Under the pieces are notes generated by a model. It made no database searches, was not told the DNA's origin, and saw only the letters and a program-made list of their open reading frames with translations. From Pyrococcus yayanosii CH1 (GTDB lineage Archaea; Methanobacteriota_B; Thermococci; Thermococcales; Thermococcaceae): a stretch of DNA of 64,000 bases. Below are positions 17,162 to 26,025 of this stretch, piece by piece (within the stretch, counting starts at the first letter, position 1; the number at the start of each line of letters is the position of its first letter). The stretch covers positions 1,054,001 through 1,118,000 of the forward strand of contig NC_015680.1 of the NCBI RefSeq assembly GCF_000215995.1. The letters are read 5' to 3'. Made by a program: the position numbers and the translations under genes.

Positions 17162-18025
17162 ATGGGCTCGAAGCTTGAGGAGTTCAAGAGATTCATCAAC
17201 GTGGACTCACTTTTGAAATACGTCTCCGAGAGGAGGCACGAAGATGGGGGCTACTGCTTCGTGTCTCAACTAGCCGACACGAACATAAACGATACCTATT
17301 ACGCCATCAAAATCTACGATCTCTTAGGCCTCGAAGTTCCTGAAAGGGAAAGGACCATAGAGTTTCTCTATAGCTCGGCTCAGATGCAAACCGCAGTTGT
17401 TGGCGTCGCAATGGCTATTGAAGGGCTTATTGTACTAGATGCCAAGGACTTAGCGAGGGAAAAGCTCGACCTGCTGTTTCAGAAGTACAACCCGCTGGAA
17501 GATAAGTTCGCGGTTGGCCTTGGCGGAAGCGAGGAGTTCGGAACGGCCACTCCCCTTGAAGCCACTTACTGGGCCATCAGAGCGATGAAGGCCATTGGCC
17601 ATAAAATGAACGCTGAGATGAGAGAAAAAATCAGGGCCTTCGTGATGCGCTTCAGGATCGGCGATGCCTTTGGTGTGACTCATCCAACGACAACCATGAC
17701 ATACCAGGCCATCTTTACGCTTCACTCTCTCGGCTATAAGATAAAGAGCGGGCACTTCAAGAGGGTAGAGGTATGTGGAGAGTGGGGTGGCTTTACCGAG
17801 GTTCCACATTCCTTACCGCCGTACCTTGAACCAACCTTCTACGCCCTCAGAGGTCTTCAACTCCAAAGAGAGAAGGCTACCTGCATTAGAAGGCATATCG
17901 CCTTCATAAGAGCCCTTCAGAACCCCAACGGTGGCTTCAGGAGGAGCCTCGAGTTGGGCATCTCCAATTTCCAGAACACCTACAGGGCATTGGCGAGTTT
18001 GGACGTGTTGCTCAGGCATCTTTAA
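17162..18025 (+). CDS. Prenyltransferase/squalene-cyclase-like alpha-alpha barrel protein
   Basis: 287 residues made of repeated helical units ending in QNTYRALASLD-type motifs (NDTYYAIKIYDLLGL, TYWAIRAMKAIGH, TYQAIFTLHSLGYK, PTFYALRGLQ, NTYRALASLDVL). This matches protein prenyltransferase beta subunits and squalene/oxidosqualene cyclases. The enzymatic activity is unknown. The start MGSKLEEFKRF was chosen because ATTTAAACC is 45-55 bases upstream and GGGGGCGA precedes it; an upstream in-frame ATG would lie before the transcript start. Confidence 0.75.
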   Translation: MGSKLEEFKRFINVDSLLKYVSERRHEDGGYCFVSQLADTNINDTYYAIKIYDLLGLEVPERERTIEFLYSSAQMQTAVVGVAMAIEGLIVLDAKDLAREKLDLLFQKYNPLEDKFAVGLGGSEEFGTATPLEATYWAIRAMKAIGHKMNAEMREKIRAFVMRFRIGDAFGVTHPTTTMTYQAIFTLHSLGYKIKSGHFKRVEVCGEWGGFTEVPHSLPPYLEPTFYALRGLQLQREKATCIRRHIAFIRALQNPNGGFRRSLELGISNFQNTYRALASLDVLLRHL

Positions 18026-18050
18026 AAGCCGTAATGGCAAAGAGGGAACG

Positions 18051-19067
18051 ATGCCGCTGGCGGTTAAGGTGCCGAGGGAGAAGGGAGAGGAAGTCAGAAG
18101 AAAGCTCATCGAGTTAGGACTCTTTAACAGGGATTACAGGATAGGACGTGAGGGCGATTACCTGCTGATCCCTGTGGTTGAACCCGTCGAAGGATTCGAA
18201 ACCGTTGAGGTGGAGCTCGAGCCCGTGAGGAGGAGGCCACACAGCTATCAGGAGGTCGTCAGGGTTCCCAAGGAGCTGAGGCCCTCCCTCCCAAGCTCCT
18301 TCGATATAGTGGGCGATATAGCCATCATAGAGCTCCCGGAGGAGCTCGTTCCCTACGGGAAGGAGATAGGAAGGGCCATAATGGAGGTTCACCGTCATAT
18401 AAGAGCCGTGTTCGCCAAGGGCGGGAAAGTGGGAGGAGAGTTCAGGGTAAGGCCACTGATTCATCTGGCCGGAGAGAAGAAGACGGAAACCATCCACAGG
18501 GAGAATGGCATAAGGCTCAAGCTCGATATCGCCAAGGTTTACTTCTCGCCTCGCCTCGCCACGGAGAGGAGAAGGATCTTCGAGAGAACCCAGCCGGGGG
18601 AAGTTGTCTTTGATATGTTCGCGGGGGTCGGCCCCTTCTCGATTCTCCTGGCAAAGAAGGCCAAACTCGTCTTTGCCTGTGATATAAACCCCTGGGCCGT
18701 GAAGTACCTCGATGAAAACAAGCGGCTAAACAAGATTCCCAATGTCGTGCCGGTACTCGGGGATGTCAGGAAGGTCGCTGGGCAGATAAAGGCCGACAGG
18801 GTGATAATGAACCTGCCCGGCCATGCGCGGGCCTTCCTGAAGGAAGCCATGCTCAGCGTGAGGGACGGCGGTGTCATCCACTACTACGGATTTTCGCCCG
18901 AGGAAGACCTGTTCGGGAAGCATGAGGAAGCCATAAGGGATGTCGCGGAGGAACTCGGCCTAGAGGTGGAGTTCCTGGACAGGAGAAGGATAAGGAACTA
19001 CGCCCCAAGACAGTACAATGTGGCAATAGACTTCCGCGTTTACGTAAGGTCACCGCAGGTGCAGTAA
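18051..19067 (+). CDS. trm5: tRNA (guanine-37-N1) methyltransferase, Trm5 family
   Basis: 338-residue class I SAM methyltransferase that makes m1G37 in tRNA; Taw22 paralogues also act in wyosine synthesis. An N-terminal D1-like domain is followed by SAM motif VVFDMFAGVGPFSILLAK, acidic post-motif ACDINPWAVKYLDENK, and NLPG in the catalytic segment. GGGAACG precedes the ATG, 25 bases after the prenyltransferase-like gene. Whether this is the Trm5a or Trm5b subtype is not settled here. It converges on the GPN gene with a 28-base overlap. Confidence 0.92.
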   Translation: MPLAVKVPREKGEEVRRKLIELGLFNRDYRIGREGDYLLIPVVEPVEGFETVEVELEPVRRRPHSYQEVVRVPKELRPSLPSSFDIVGDIAIIELPEELVPYGKEIGRAIMEVHRHIRAVFAKGGKVGGEFRVRPLIHLAGEKKTETIHRENGIRLKLDIAKVYFSPRLATERRRIFERTQPGEVVFDMFAGVGPFSILLAKKAKLVFACDINPWAVKYLDENKRLNKIPNVVPVLGDVRKVAGQIKADRVIMNLPGHARAFLKEAMLSVRDGGVIHYYGFSPEEDLFGKHEEAIRDVAEELGLEVEFLDRRRIRNYAPRQYNVAIDFRVYVRSPQVQ

Positions 19068-19786
19068 TGCTCGTAAGCTAGAGTGTTGAGGTCCTCGAAC
19101 CCCTCTCCCGTCTTAGCTGAGAGGTAGATGAACCTAACGGGTGGAGAAACTTCTGAGAGGAAAGAACAAAGCCTGAAAGCTAAGAGACCCTGCATTGAAG
19201 TGTCCAGCCTTAATCTCGTCTTGAGATACTCCATGTCATCGAAGTACCGCTTGTGCATCTCGAGCTCCTCCTCATCCAGCAGATCAACCTTGTTCAGGGC
19301 CGGGACCGTCGTCGTTCCGAGCCTCAGATCTAGGAGAAGGGCGAAGAAGCGGACGAAGCAGTAGTCATGTGGCCTTCTCAAAATCTCCGGGTCCGAGAGG
19401 TAAACCGTGAGAGGGGATGGCAGGTTCTCCATCAGCCTGACGCCAAACTCGTGGAAAAGAAAGGCCTCCATTTGGCCGGGCGTGTCTATAAGGACGTAAT
19501 CGTGTTCTCCTTCAAGCTCTAATATCGCCCCCAGATACTCGTCGAACTTTGCCATGAGCCTGTCGTAGCTCTCCACTATGGCTCCGTTGGGCCCGTAGCC
19601 CTCCGCCATTAGCTCTTCGACGGTTACTGTTTCTCTCACATCAACATCTGGCCTATAGGGAAGCTTCTTCGCCCCAGTATCGAGGTTCACGTAGGCAACC
19701 GAATAGCTTTCCTCCAAGTATTTGCCGAAAGAATATGTGAGGGCCGTCTTACCGCTACCCGCGGTGCCTACGAAGGTTAATATCAT
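19040..19786 (-). CDS. GPN-loop GTPase
   Basis: 248-residue GPN-loop GTPase (PAB0955-like). Eukaryotic homologues assist RNA polymerase II assembly; the archaeal role is not established. Walker A is GTAGSGKTA, the signature insertion is GYGPNGAIVES, and LIDTPGQMEAFLF and LNKVDLL are the other G motifs. GGGGAGCTCC precedes the ATG. It lies 14 bases after minD on the same strand, so the two are probably one operon. Confidence 0.95.
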   Translation of the reverse strand: MILTFVGTAGSGKTALTYSFGKYLEESYSVAYVNLDTGAKKLPYRPDVDVRETVTVEELMAEGYGPNGAIVESYDRLMAKFDEYLGAILELEGEHDYVLIDTPGQMEAFLFHEFGVRLMENLPSPLTVYLSDPEILRRPHDYCFVRFFALLLDLRLGTTTVPALNKVDLLDEEELEMHKRYFDDMEYLKTRLRLDTSMQGLLAFRLCSFLSEVSPPVRFIYLSAKTGEGFEDLNTLAYEHYCTCGDLT

Positions 19787-19800
19787 GAGGAGCTCCCCTC

Positions 19801-20538
19801 CTAATACATGACCCTTGCCTTTATGCCGGCAAGCCTTAGGACCTCCTCGGCAAGCTTCATGAAGGCCTTTGCACCTTCCGATTCAGGCTTATATTTGACA
19901 GCGGGGATGCCCTCAAGGGTTCCCTCCCTGATGGCAGGGTCCTCGGGTATTACGGCGAGGAGAGGAACCTCCATAACTTCCTCGGCGGCCTCCGGGGGTA
20001 TGTCTCTCTCCGTCCTCCCATAGCGGTTCAGGACGAAACCAAGAATCGCAAGGCCAGCCTTTTTAAGGACGATTCCAACCTTCATGGTATCCGTCAGGCA
20101 AGATATTTCGGGGTTTGTCACGAGGATAGCTTCCTCACCACTCAACATTGCGCTCATAGCATCAAGCTGGAGGCCCGCCGGGCAGTCAATTAAAATGAAG
20201 TCGAAGTCGTCCTTAAGGCTCTTTATTGTCTCAGGGAGCTTTCGGGGGTCAGCCTTTAATACGTGTTCCCAGTCAACGGCTCCGGGGAGCAGGTGAACAT
20301 TCTCGAACTGGGTGATGTAGATTGCGTCCTTAACGTCCGCCTCACCCGCGAGAACATCGTGAAGGGTCACCTCAGCGTCATCAACTCCAAGAACGAGGCT
20401 TAGGTTCGCCATGGTTAGGTCACCATCTACGGCAAGGACACTTTTTCCAAGGCTACCGAGAGCAACTGAGAGGTTTGCAGTGAGCGTAGTCTTTCCAGTG
20501 CCCCCCTTTCCCGATACTATCGAGATTATCCGCCCCAT
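19801..20538 (-). CDS. minD: MinD/ParA-family ATPase
   Basis: 245-residue deviant Walker ATPase with SGKGGTGKTTLTANL, switch II LIDCPAGLQLDAM and a VLNRYG segment. MinD-type proteins position cell machinery by membrane-linked ATP cycling; in archaea paralogues place archaella, chemoreceptors or other structures. No MinC or MinE is present. The extreme C-terminus (EVLRLAGIKARVMY) is a plausible short membrane-targeting helix. Confidence 0.88.
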   Translation of the reverse strand: MGRIISIVSGKGGTGKTTLTANLSVALGSLGKSVLAVDGDLTMANLSLVLGVDDAEVTLHDVLAGEADVKDAIYITQFENVHLLPGAVDWEHVLKADPRKLPETIKSLKDDFDFILIDCPAGLQLDAMSAMLSGEEAILVTNPEISCLTDTMKVGIVLKKAGLAILGFVLNRYGRTERDIPPEAAEEVMEVPLLAVIPEDPAIREGTLEGIPAVKYKPESEGAKAFMKLAEEVLRLAGIKARVMY

Positions 20539-20643
20539 AGCCTCTCCCGGCGAAAATCGTCGGCGAAGTTTATAACCTTTGGGCTTTCATTGAGCTAGTC
20601 ATCGAATCGTTAAGTTTTTAAGCTGAGCGGAGGATGCCCCATC

Positions 20644-21501
20644 ATGATCCTCGGGATTCTCCTCGCGCTTATCTCAGCATTCGCGTGGGGAATTTCCTCC
20701 GTCCTTATAAAGGTTGGACTCAGGAAGAAGAGCCCCGTTTCCGCGAACCTCGTGAGGCTCTACGTTGCCGCCCTCACCTACTTGATAATCTTCTACCTAA
20801 ACGGAAGCTACGGAGAGATAGCCTCCTTGCCTTTTTGCAATCACGTTATCGCCTTCATCTCCGCTCAGTTCGGCTTCGTCATAGGGGATTACTTCTACTT
20901 TTCCGCACTCAAGAGGCTTGGCGTGTCGAGGGTCGTTCCAATAACGTCCACATACCCACTCTGGACGATACTTTGGGTTCATCTTTTCTTGGGCAGGACC
21001 ATCACGTTGAACGTGGTGGTGGGAGCCATTCTAATAGTGGCCGCCCTCTGGATAGTGCGGAAGGCAGAGGTCGAGGAGCATGCCGACCCGAAAGGCTTTC
21101 TCTATGCCCTGTTAACTCCCATCTCCTGGAGCCTTGCCATAACCTTAATGGACTGGCTCTCTAACAGGATGAGCCCCCTCACCTTGGCAGGACTTAGAAT
21201 GATCTACGCCGCCCTCGGTCTCACACTCGTCTCGTGGAGATATATAGACGAAATAAAGGGCTTCTCAAAGAGGGAGCTCTCCGTTGTGGGACCTGCCGGT
21301 CTCTTGGGCCTTGTCATTGCCCAATACACCTTCGTAAAATCGGTCGCTCTTGTCGGCTCTCAAATTGCGACTCCTGTCACGGCGATAAACCCCATAGTGT
21401 CCACGACCCTCGCGGTGGGATTCCTTGGAGAACCTCCCAATAAGAAGATACTCATTGGCCTAATACTTGTCGTGATTGGAATAGTCCTGATAACGTCATG
21501 A
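20644..21501 (+). CDS. EamA-family (DMT) transporter
   Basis: 285-residue membrane protein with two EamA repeats and about ten helices. It begins MILGILLALISAFAWGISSV, typical of the family, and the second repeat begins GFLYALLTPISWSLAITLM. The substrate is unknown. GGAGG lies about 13 bases before the ATG, and AGTTTTTAAGC provides a promoter. It converges with the next gene by six bases. Confidence 0.9.
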   Translation: MILGILLALISAFAWGISSVLIKVGLRKKSPVSANLVRLYVAALTYLIIFYLNGSYGEIASLPFCNHVIAFISAQFGFVIGDYFYFSALKRLGVSRVVPITSTYPLWTILWVHLFLGRTITLNVVVGAILIVAALWIVRKAEVEEHADPKGFLYALLTPISWSLAITLMDWLSNRMSPLTLAGLRMIYAALGLTLVSWRYIDEIKGFSKRELSVVGPAGLLGLVIAQYTFVKSVALVGSQIATPVTAINPIVSTTLAVGFLGEPPNKKILIGLILVVIGIVLITS

Positions 21502-22497
21502 GCCTTTGAGGTCAACCTCCTTTACGAGCCTGACTATGAATGTCTTCCCGACCTTCTCCCTCTCCACGAGCCCCTTTCTCTCTAGCTCTTGAATTATCCT
21601 GCTCACAGTGGGTCTCGAATAGCCGACGAGCTCGGGAAGGTCTTCCTGCTTTATTGTCCCGCCATTCTCAACTATAGCCCTGATAACGGCTATTTCCTTC
21701 TCGCTGAGGATTTCTAGGGGAACCTTGCTCGATCCCCACTTCCTCCTGGCTAAGTAAAGAACTATCGGAACTGCCACAAGGAGAGCGCCTATGGCTCCGA
21801 TAAAGGTGTACTTATAGGGGTTTTCCTCCGGAGGCTTGGGCGTTTCTATGGGTGGAGGAGCTATGTTCTCCCCTATCCAATAGGTCGTGTATCCGAGGTT
21901 TCTGAGGGTATCTTCAATGGTCTTGTTTAGGCCGAATCCGACTAGTATCACCATCCTCGCGTTGAGTTCTTCGAGCCCTCTAAGCGCGCTCGGAGACAGG
22001 CGATCCTCCCAGGTTAGAAGAAGGGGGAGTCGATACTCCATCGCCAACTTAGCAGCTGCGAGCGTTGAACCGTAGTCGAGGGCACTCGCGAGGACGACCG
22101 TCTCGCTACCCTGAGGATAGAAATGGACGGCGAGCTTCTCGGCAGTTTCCGTCCTGTCAACACCTCCTATTCTGGTTACGGTAAAGCCCATATTCTCTAG
22201 CTCCCTCTCAATTTCTAGGCTTATAGCTTGGGCATTCCCAACTATGAGAACGTTAGTTCTCCTTAGCTGAACGTAGGAGTAAAGCTGGGCCTTAGTAATC
22301 GGGTCGAGGCCATCGGGGTTCACGGGCAATATCGGGGCCTTTATTAGGTAAGAATAGGGAAGAACAGTTATGTAATCTATCAGGTTATCGTTTCGGACAA
22401 TTATAAGATCATACGTTGGTTCAGTGAAGGGGGTTGCAAAGGGGATGAGAAACGTAAGCACCAACAGGATTATGGAGAGGTATCTTTTCCATCTCAC
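21496..22497 (-). CDS. CW_binding_2-like secreted domain fused to membrane winged helix
   Basis: 333 residues: signal peptide/helix (LSIILLVLTFLIPFATPF), an outside region resembling putative cell-wall-binding repeat 2 (VLIVGNAQAISLEIEREL then RIGGVDRTETAEKLAVHF), a transmembrane helix near 232-250 (TFIGAIGALLVAVPIVLYLA), and a C-terminal MarR-like winged helix (LPELVGYSRPTVSRIIQEL). The topology implies sensing outside and DNA binding inside. The GTG start follows AGGTGAAAACGG. The target genes are unknown. Confidence 0.75.
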   Translation of the reverse strand: MRWKRYLSIILLVLTFLIPFATPFTEPTYDLIIVRNDNLIDYITVLPYSYLIKAPILPVNPDGLDPITKAQLYSYVQLRRTNVLIVGNAQAISLEIERELENMGFTVTRIGGVDRTETAEKLAVHFYPQGSETVVLASALDYGSTLAAAKLAMEYRLPLLLTWEDRLSPSALRGLEELNARMVILVGFGLNKTIEDTLRNLGYTTYWIGENIAPPPIETPKPPEENPYKYTFIGAIGALLVAVPIVLYLARRKWGSSKVPLEILSEKEIAVIRAIVENGGTIKQEDLPELVGYSRPTVSRIIQELERKGLVEREKVGKTFIVRLVKEVDLKGS

Positions 22498-22637
22498 CCG
22501 TTTTCACCTGATTTAACTCAGGGGCGTCTCTTAAAAATCTTGACCCAAGGGCAAACCTTTTAAGTCCACCACTCCCACAGACCTCGGGCTAAGGGGCTAC
22601 CCGATGAATCCCGCTGATGAAGATGGAGGTGGGAGGA

Positions 22638-23015
22638 ATGGCCACGTTCAAGCTCGTGATATCTGATCCAAAGACTGGCATAGCCAAGCAGGTTGAGATA
22701 AGCGGTGAGGCAGCGGAGAAGCTCATAGGAAAGCGCATAGGCGACCAGATACTGGTTAAAGAACTTGGACTTGACCTCAACGCAATCTTTGGCAAGGAGT
22801 TCCCAGAGGACGTCAAGATGGAGATAAGGGGAGGTACCGACAAGGACGGATTCCCCATGAGACCCGACGTCCACGGTCCTAGGAGGGTCAGGATACTCCT
22901 CTCCAAGGGACCAGGTTTCAGGCCCAGGGAAAAGGGGGAGAGAAGGAAGAAGACCGTTCGCGGCAACACCATAAGCCCCGAGATAGTTCAGGTTAACGTT
23001 AAGCTAATATACTGA
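22638..23015 (+). CDS. rps6e: 30S ribosomal protein S6e
   Basis: 125-residue S6e of the small ribosomal subunit. [20 protein letters not shown], the [19 protein letters not shown] segment and [20 protein letters not shown] are characteristic. GGTGGGAGGA precedes the ATG. The leader of about 50 bases after a CTTTTAAG box is relatively long for a Thermococcales gene. Confidence 0.97.
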   Translation: MATFKLVISDPKTGIAKQVEISGEAAEKLIGKRIGDQILVKELGLDLNAIFGKEFPEDVKMEIRGGTDKDGFPMRPDVHGPRRVRILLSKGPGFRPREKGERRKKTVRGNTISPEIVQVNVKLIY

Positions 23016-23028
23016 CTGCTCGGTAAAG

Positions 23029-23113
23029 TTTAAATTTTCTTTTTAGGACTTCCCTATGCACGGCAGAGGCCGGGGCTTCCCGATGCCGTGAAGCCGTGCT
23101 GGACCGGGCTACA
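23029..23113 (+). ncRNA. Candidate structured RNA or 5' leader with its own promoter
   Basis: A strong BRE/TATA (GTAAAGTTTAAATTTT, 23024-23038) would start transcription near 23058. Exactly there GCACGGC (23058-23064) pairs with GCCGTGC (23093-23099). Inside, GGC-CGGG-GCTT-CCCG-AT-GCC forms a second stem, and the AGA/GTGAA internal loop resembles a kink-turn. An ACA trinucleotide occurs at 23111-23113, but no lower stem before it pairs, so a canonical H/ACA RNA is not supported. It could be the leader of the downstream membrane protein gene. Confidence 0.4.
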
Positions 23114-23133
23114 TTTATCTGGGGTGGAATGGT

Positions 23134-23931
23134 TTGCTAGAGGTTTTCAATCCGTTACCCCCGCACGTAATCATAACCTCGGTTGCAATCATTCTCACGA
23201 TAGTCTTGTCCCTCGAATCACGAGAGACACTTTACCTCCTCATAATGAGCTTCTTAGTACTCCTGATAGCGACCAATGAAGGCCAGGCGGAGAAGCTCTT
23301 ACCTCTTCTTGTCTTGATGCCCTCGATATTCTTTCTCGCGCCGAAGTTTTCCAGGGAGCTGGGTTTCCTGATACTAGGCCTACTTCTCGCGGTGCCGGCC
23401 GTGAGGGAGCTCTTAACACCCCAAAAGGCCCTTGCCCTCTCCTCCCTCTCCCTCGCCATATCAGTTCTCTTGAGCCACGGGCCATCTGGCAGGGTAACAG
23501 GCGCCCTCTGGACGACCCTTGGGGTTGTGCTGACCCTTATAACATCCCTGTTTACTCCGGTAGCCCCTCTTCTCCCGCTATCCTACCTGCTCACCTTCCC
23601 CAGAAACAAGAGAAGTTACGCGTACGTCATTCTTACCATGGGAGGTCTCGCTATACTATTTAGGGCTGGACCTATCACATTACCACGACCGGAATTGGAG
23701 GTCCCAAGCTGGCTAATTACTGGAACAGTCCTCCAGATGGCCGTCATAGGATACTCCTTCGTTGAGGGATGGAGGAGTCTGATAAGGAAGAAGCAGACGA
23801 CGTTTCTAATCATACTCGCAACACTTACTCTTCCTTTCATAAGGGGGAACGAGCCTGAGTTCGTATTAATATTCTCGGCGGCGGCCGTAAGGGCCCTTGT
23901 GAGTTTCGTCATTCCTCATGAGGAAACTTGA
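23134..23931 (+). CDS. Multi-helix integral membrane protein of unknown function
   Basis: 265 residues with about eight hydrophobic helices (for example VIITSVAIILTIVLSL, LLIMSFLVLLIATN, LLPLLVLMPSIFFLA) and no recognised domain. The TTG start is supported by GGGGTGG six bases upstream; a nearby ATG in another frame stops after two codons. It converges on the DUF2110 gene with 23 bases of overlap. Confidence 0.6.
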   Translation: MLEVFNPLPPHVIITSVAIILTIVLSLESRETLYLLIMSFLVLLIATNEGQAEKLLPLLVLMPSIFFLAPKFSRELGFLILGLLLAVPAVRELLTPQKALALSSLSLAISVLLSHGPSGRVTGALWTTLGVVLTLITSLFTPVAPLLPLSYLLTFPRNKRSYAYVILTMGGLAILFRAGPITLPRPELEVPSWLITGTVLQMAVIGYSFVEGWRSLIRKKQTTFLIILATLTLPFIRGNEPEFVLIFSAAAVRALVSFVIPHEET

Positions 23932-24646
23932 TGGCCCCTATAACGGCCCCCCTAATGTAGGGGCCTATCTCCTTTATAATCCCGGGCGCGTGGGTGCCCT
24001 TCTTCAGGATGAGCATCGTCTCCATGAGCCCAAGCTCCTCCATCCTCCTAACGTCCCTGCTGTGGCCCGTCTCTATGAGGGCCCTCTCAATGTTCTCGCT
24101 TATGGTCCCGGCGATAAACAGCTTATCGTAGCCATCCGTTGTCCATCCTTTTATCTTCTTTATCCACCTCTCCGTAAGGTATACCTCTACTTCCCTCGCT
24201 AGCCTTTCTACCTTCTCAACCCTTACCTCTACGGGCAGATTGTCAACCCATCCAAACTCCCTTATCATCTGCCTAACGGGTTTCTCTCCAAACGTCCTCT
24301 TGAGCCAGTATAAAGGGAGCAGGGCGTCCTTGGGCTTGGGCCTAAGGATTCCCACGTCCACATAGATCCCATAGCCAACCTTGCCGAGATCCACGAGCCT
24401 ACCCCTGATAACATGCCCTTCTTCAATCTTGCCGAGGGACAGGGGGATCTCCCCGAATTCTTCTCTTATTAAGTTCGCGGAGACCTCAGAATCTTCTCCT
24501 TCGAGGCTAATCTTTACCCACTGCCTCGTCGTAACGCTAATCCTCCATCTGACGTCGAGATCTCCAATAAGAGCTCTTAATTTCCGATTAAGTTTGTTAA
24601 AACCACTCCTATCTCCATAAATCTTCTCCCTGATTATAACGTCCAT
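23909..24646 (-). CDS. DUF2110 family archaeal protein
   Basis: 245-residue protein resembling the archaeal DUF2110 family, which often lies beside tfe. There is an S1/OB-like stretch in the middle (GHVIRGRLVDLGKVGYGIYVDVGILRP) consistent with nucleic-acid binding. It starts 19 bases after the tfe stop with a good GGAGGT site, so it is probably cotranscribed with tfe. The function is unknown. Confidence 0.75.
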   Translation of the reverse strand: MDVIIREKIYGDRSGFNKLNRKLRALIGDLDVRWRISVTTRQWVKISLEGEDSEVSANLIREEFGEIPLSLGKIEEGHVIRGRLVDLGKVGYGIYVDVGILRPKPKDALLPLYWLKRTFGEKPVRQMIREFGWVDNLPVEVRVEKVERLAREVEVYLTERWIKKIKGWTTDGYDKLFIAGTISENIERALIETGHSRDVRRMEELGLMETMLILKKGTHAPGIIKEIGPYIRGAVIGAIKFPHEE

Positions 24647-24665
24647 GTCTGAACCTCCAGGTGAA

Positions 24666-25220
24666 CTAGCTTACTTTTTTGCTTTTCTTCCCTCTGCTCG
24701 TCTTCGCAGGTTTTCTAAGTCCAAGCTCTATTTCTAGCTCCTCGATCCTCCTCTTCAGTTCCTCGACTATCTGAGTGTTATCATACTCCTGAAGTATCTC
24801 CCCGCATATTGGACACTGAAAGCCATATTCAAAGGCCTCATCGAAGGTCAACTTGGGGTGGCCGGGTGTACCGCAGTGATAATAGACTTCACTCGTCTCC
24901 TCTTGCAACATCTTCTTCAGCCGTTCCAGCTCCTGCATCTTTCTCGCCCTGACGATTTCCGGCAACCTCTTTATCTCAATGCGCCAGTAATAGTAATACC
25001 ACCCAGTCTCGTCATCCCTTACCCGCTTAAAATCAGCCAGCTTTGCATCGTAGAGGGCATACAGAATCTTGCGGACGGTATTGACACGTATTCCAGTCAC
25101 CTCAGCAAGTTCCTCATCGGTTGCCTCGCCCTTTTTCTCTAGGGCTTTTATTACCTCAACGGCTTCCTCTCCACCTATGTCACGTGCAAGTTCTATGAGC
25201 GCCTTGTTTCTCCTTGCCAT
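24666..25220 (-). CDS. tfe: Transcription initiation factor E alpha (TFE)
   Basis: 184-residue TFE-alpha, which helps open promoter DNA with TBP, TFB and RNA polymerase. An N-terminal winged helix ([20 protein letters not shown] to [13 protein letters not shown]) is followed by a linker helix and a zinc-ribbon region. The first knuckle is CGTPGH rather than CxxC, whereas the second is CPICG. The C-terminus is Lys/Ser-rich. GTTTATATAAATTC gives a strong promoter and GGAGGGCC precedes the ATG. Confidence 0.95.
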   Translation of the reverse strand: MARRNKALIELARDIGGEEAVEVIKALEKKGEATDEELAEVTGIRVNTVRKILYALYDAKLADFKRVRDDETGWYYYYWRIEIKRLPEIVRARKMQELERLKKMLQEETSEVYYHCGTPGHPKLTFDEAFEYGFQCPICGEILQEYDNTQIVEELKRRIEELEIELGLRKPAKTSRGKKSKKVS

Positions 25221-25335
25221 TGTTCTGGCCCTCCGATATTACCGGTTGAACACATCTCCAATGAATTTATATAAACAATATCAATATATATACTTTGTGT
25301 GCTTTAGAAAGAATACTGACGAACAGAAGCGGGCA

Positions 25336-25617
25336 TTAATCCGTTAGATATTCATCAACTAGCTCCTTGGCGGAGGGTTTGTAAACCTCCAAGACTTCAA
25401 TGTCCTCTATAACATTTCCCTCCCTGAGCTTTAGCTTTACCTTGCCTCCGTAAACTTGGAGATCTAGAAGACCGTAAACGGCATCTTCAGCTTCAATTGG
25501 GCTCTTGAACTTCATTATGTACTCACCATCCTCGGTTATAAGCTTAACCCACCACTCGTTCTTTCTCTTGAAGGGCCTCGTGACCTTCGGTTTGAACTTT
25601 TCAACGACTATCTCCAA
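25336..25617 (-). CDS. Small conserved-type protein of unknown function
   Basis: 93 residues, highly charged and beta-rich (IVVEKFKPKVTRPFKRKNEW, WWVKLITEDGEYIMKF) with no domain I recognise. I chose the TTG start because GGAGGTGG lies five bases ahead; an in-frame GTG five codons upstream sits inside that ribosome binding site. It may follow its own promoter and lies between tfe and the tRNA pair. Confidence 0.6.
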   Translation of the reverse strand: MEIVVEKFKPKVTRPFKRKNEWWVKLITEDGEYIMKFKSPIEAEDAVYGLLDLQVYGGKVKLKLREGNVIEDIEVLEVYKPSAKELVDEYLTD

Positions 25618-25739
25618 TGATGCCACCTCCACGCTGAATTCTCACAAGATTAAAGATATCAAGTCATCGAGTCTATGGAGGATTCACATTAACCCTTCAC
25701 AAAAAAGCTTATAAAACTTCTGTCTGTCTTCGAAGTGGT

Positions 25740-25817
25740 GGGCCGGTAGCTCAGCCTGGTCAGAGCGCCGGGCTTTTAACCCGGCGGTCGCGGGTTCAAA
25801 TCCCGCCCGGCCCGCCA
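25740..25817 (+). tRNA. tRNA-Lys (anticodon TTT)
   Basis: Full cloverleaf: acceptor GGGCCGG pairs with CCGGCCC, the anticodon arm is CGGG-CTTTTAA-CCCG (anticodon TTT), and the T arm is GCGGG-TTCAAAT-CCCGC. CCA is encoded. TATA-like GCTTATAAAAC lies about 28 bases upstream. Confidence 0.97.
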
Positions 25818-25865
25818 TCATGGTAAAACTTAAAAACCCACTTTTATAGACTATCTCTTGGACGT

Positions 25866-25941
25866 AGCCCCGTGGTGTAGCGGCCAAGCATGCGGGACTC
25901 TGGATCCCGCGACCGGGGTTCGAATCCCCGCGGGGCTACCA
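25866..25941 (+). tRNA. tRNA-Gln (anticodon CTG)
   Basis: Acceptor AGCCCCG pairs with CGGGGCT, the anticodon arm is CGGGA-CTCTGGA-TCCCG (anticodon CTG), and the T arm is CCGGGG-TTCGAAT-CCCCG-like. CCA is encoded. CTTTTATAG about 22 bases upstream is the promoter, so it is transcribed separately from tRNA-Lys. Confidence 0.96.
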
Positions 25942-26025
25942 TACGAGTTCCTTAATTTCCTTCCTTATTCTCAAACCACAACGCTTATACACCCAAAGTT
26001 TCCACTACGCATGTGGTGAATTGGT

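Noticed and set aside
22585-22637. CGATGA and CTGATGA in the S6e leader as a possible C/D RNA
   Set aside because: Only six bases separate the boxes, too few for a guide, and no second D box follows.
23058-23113. Canonical H/ACA assignment for the folded leader
   Set aside because: The bases before ACA do not pair with the 5' side to make a lower stem.
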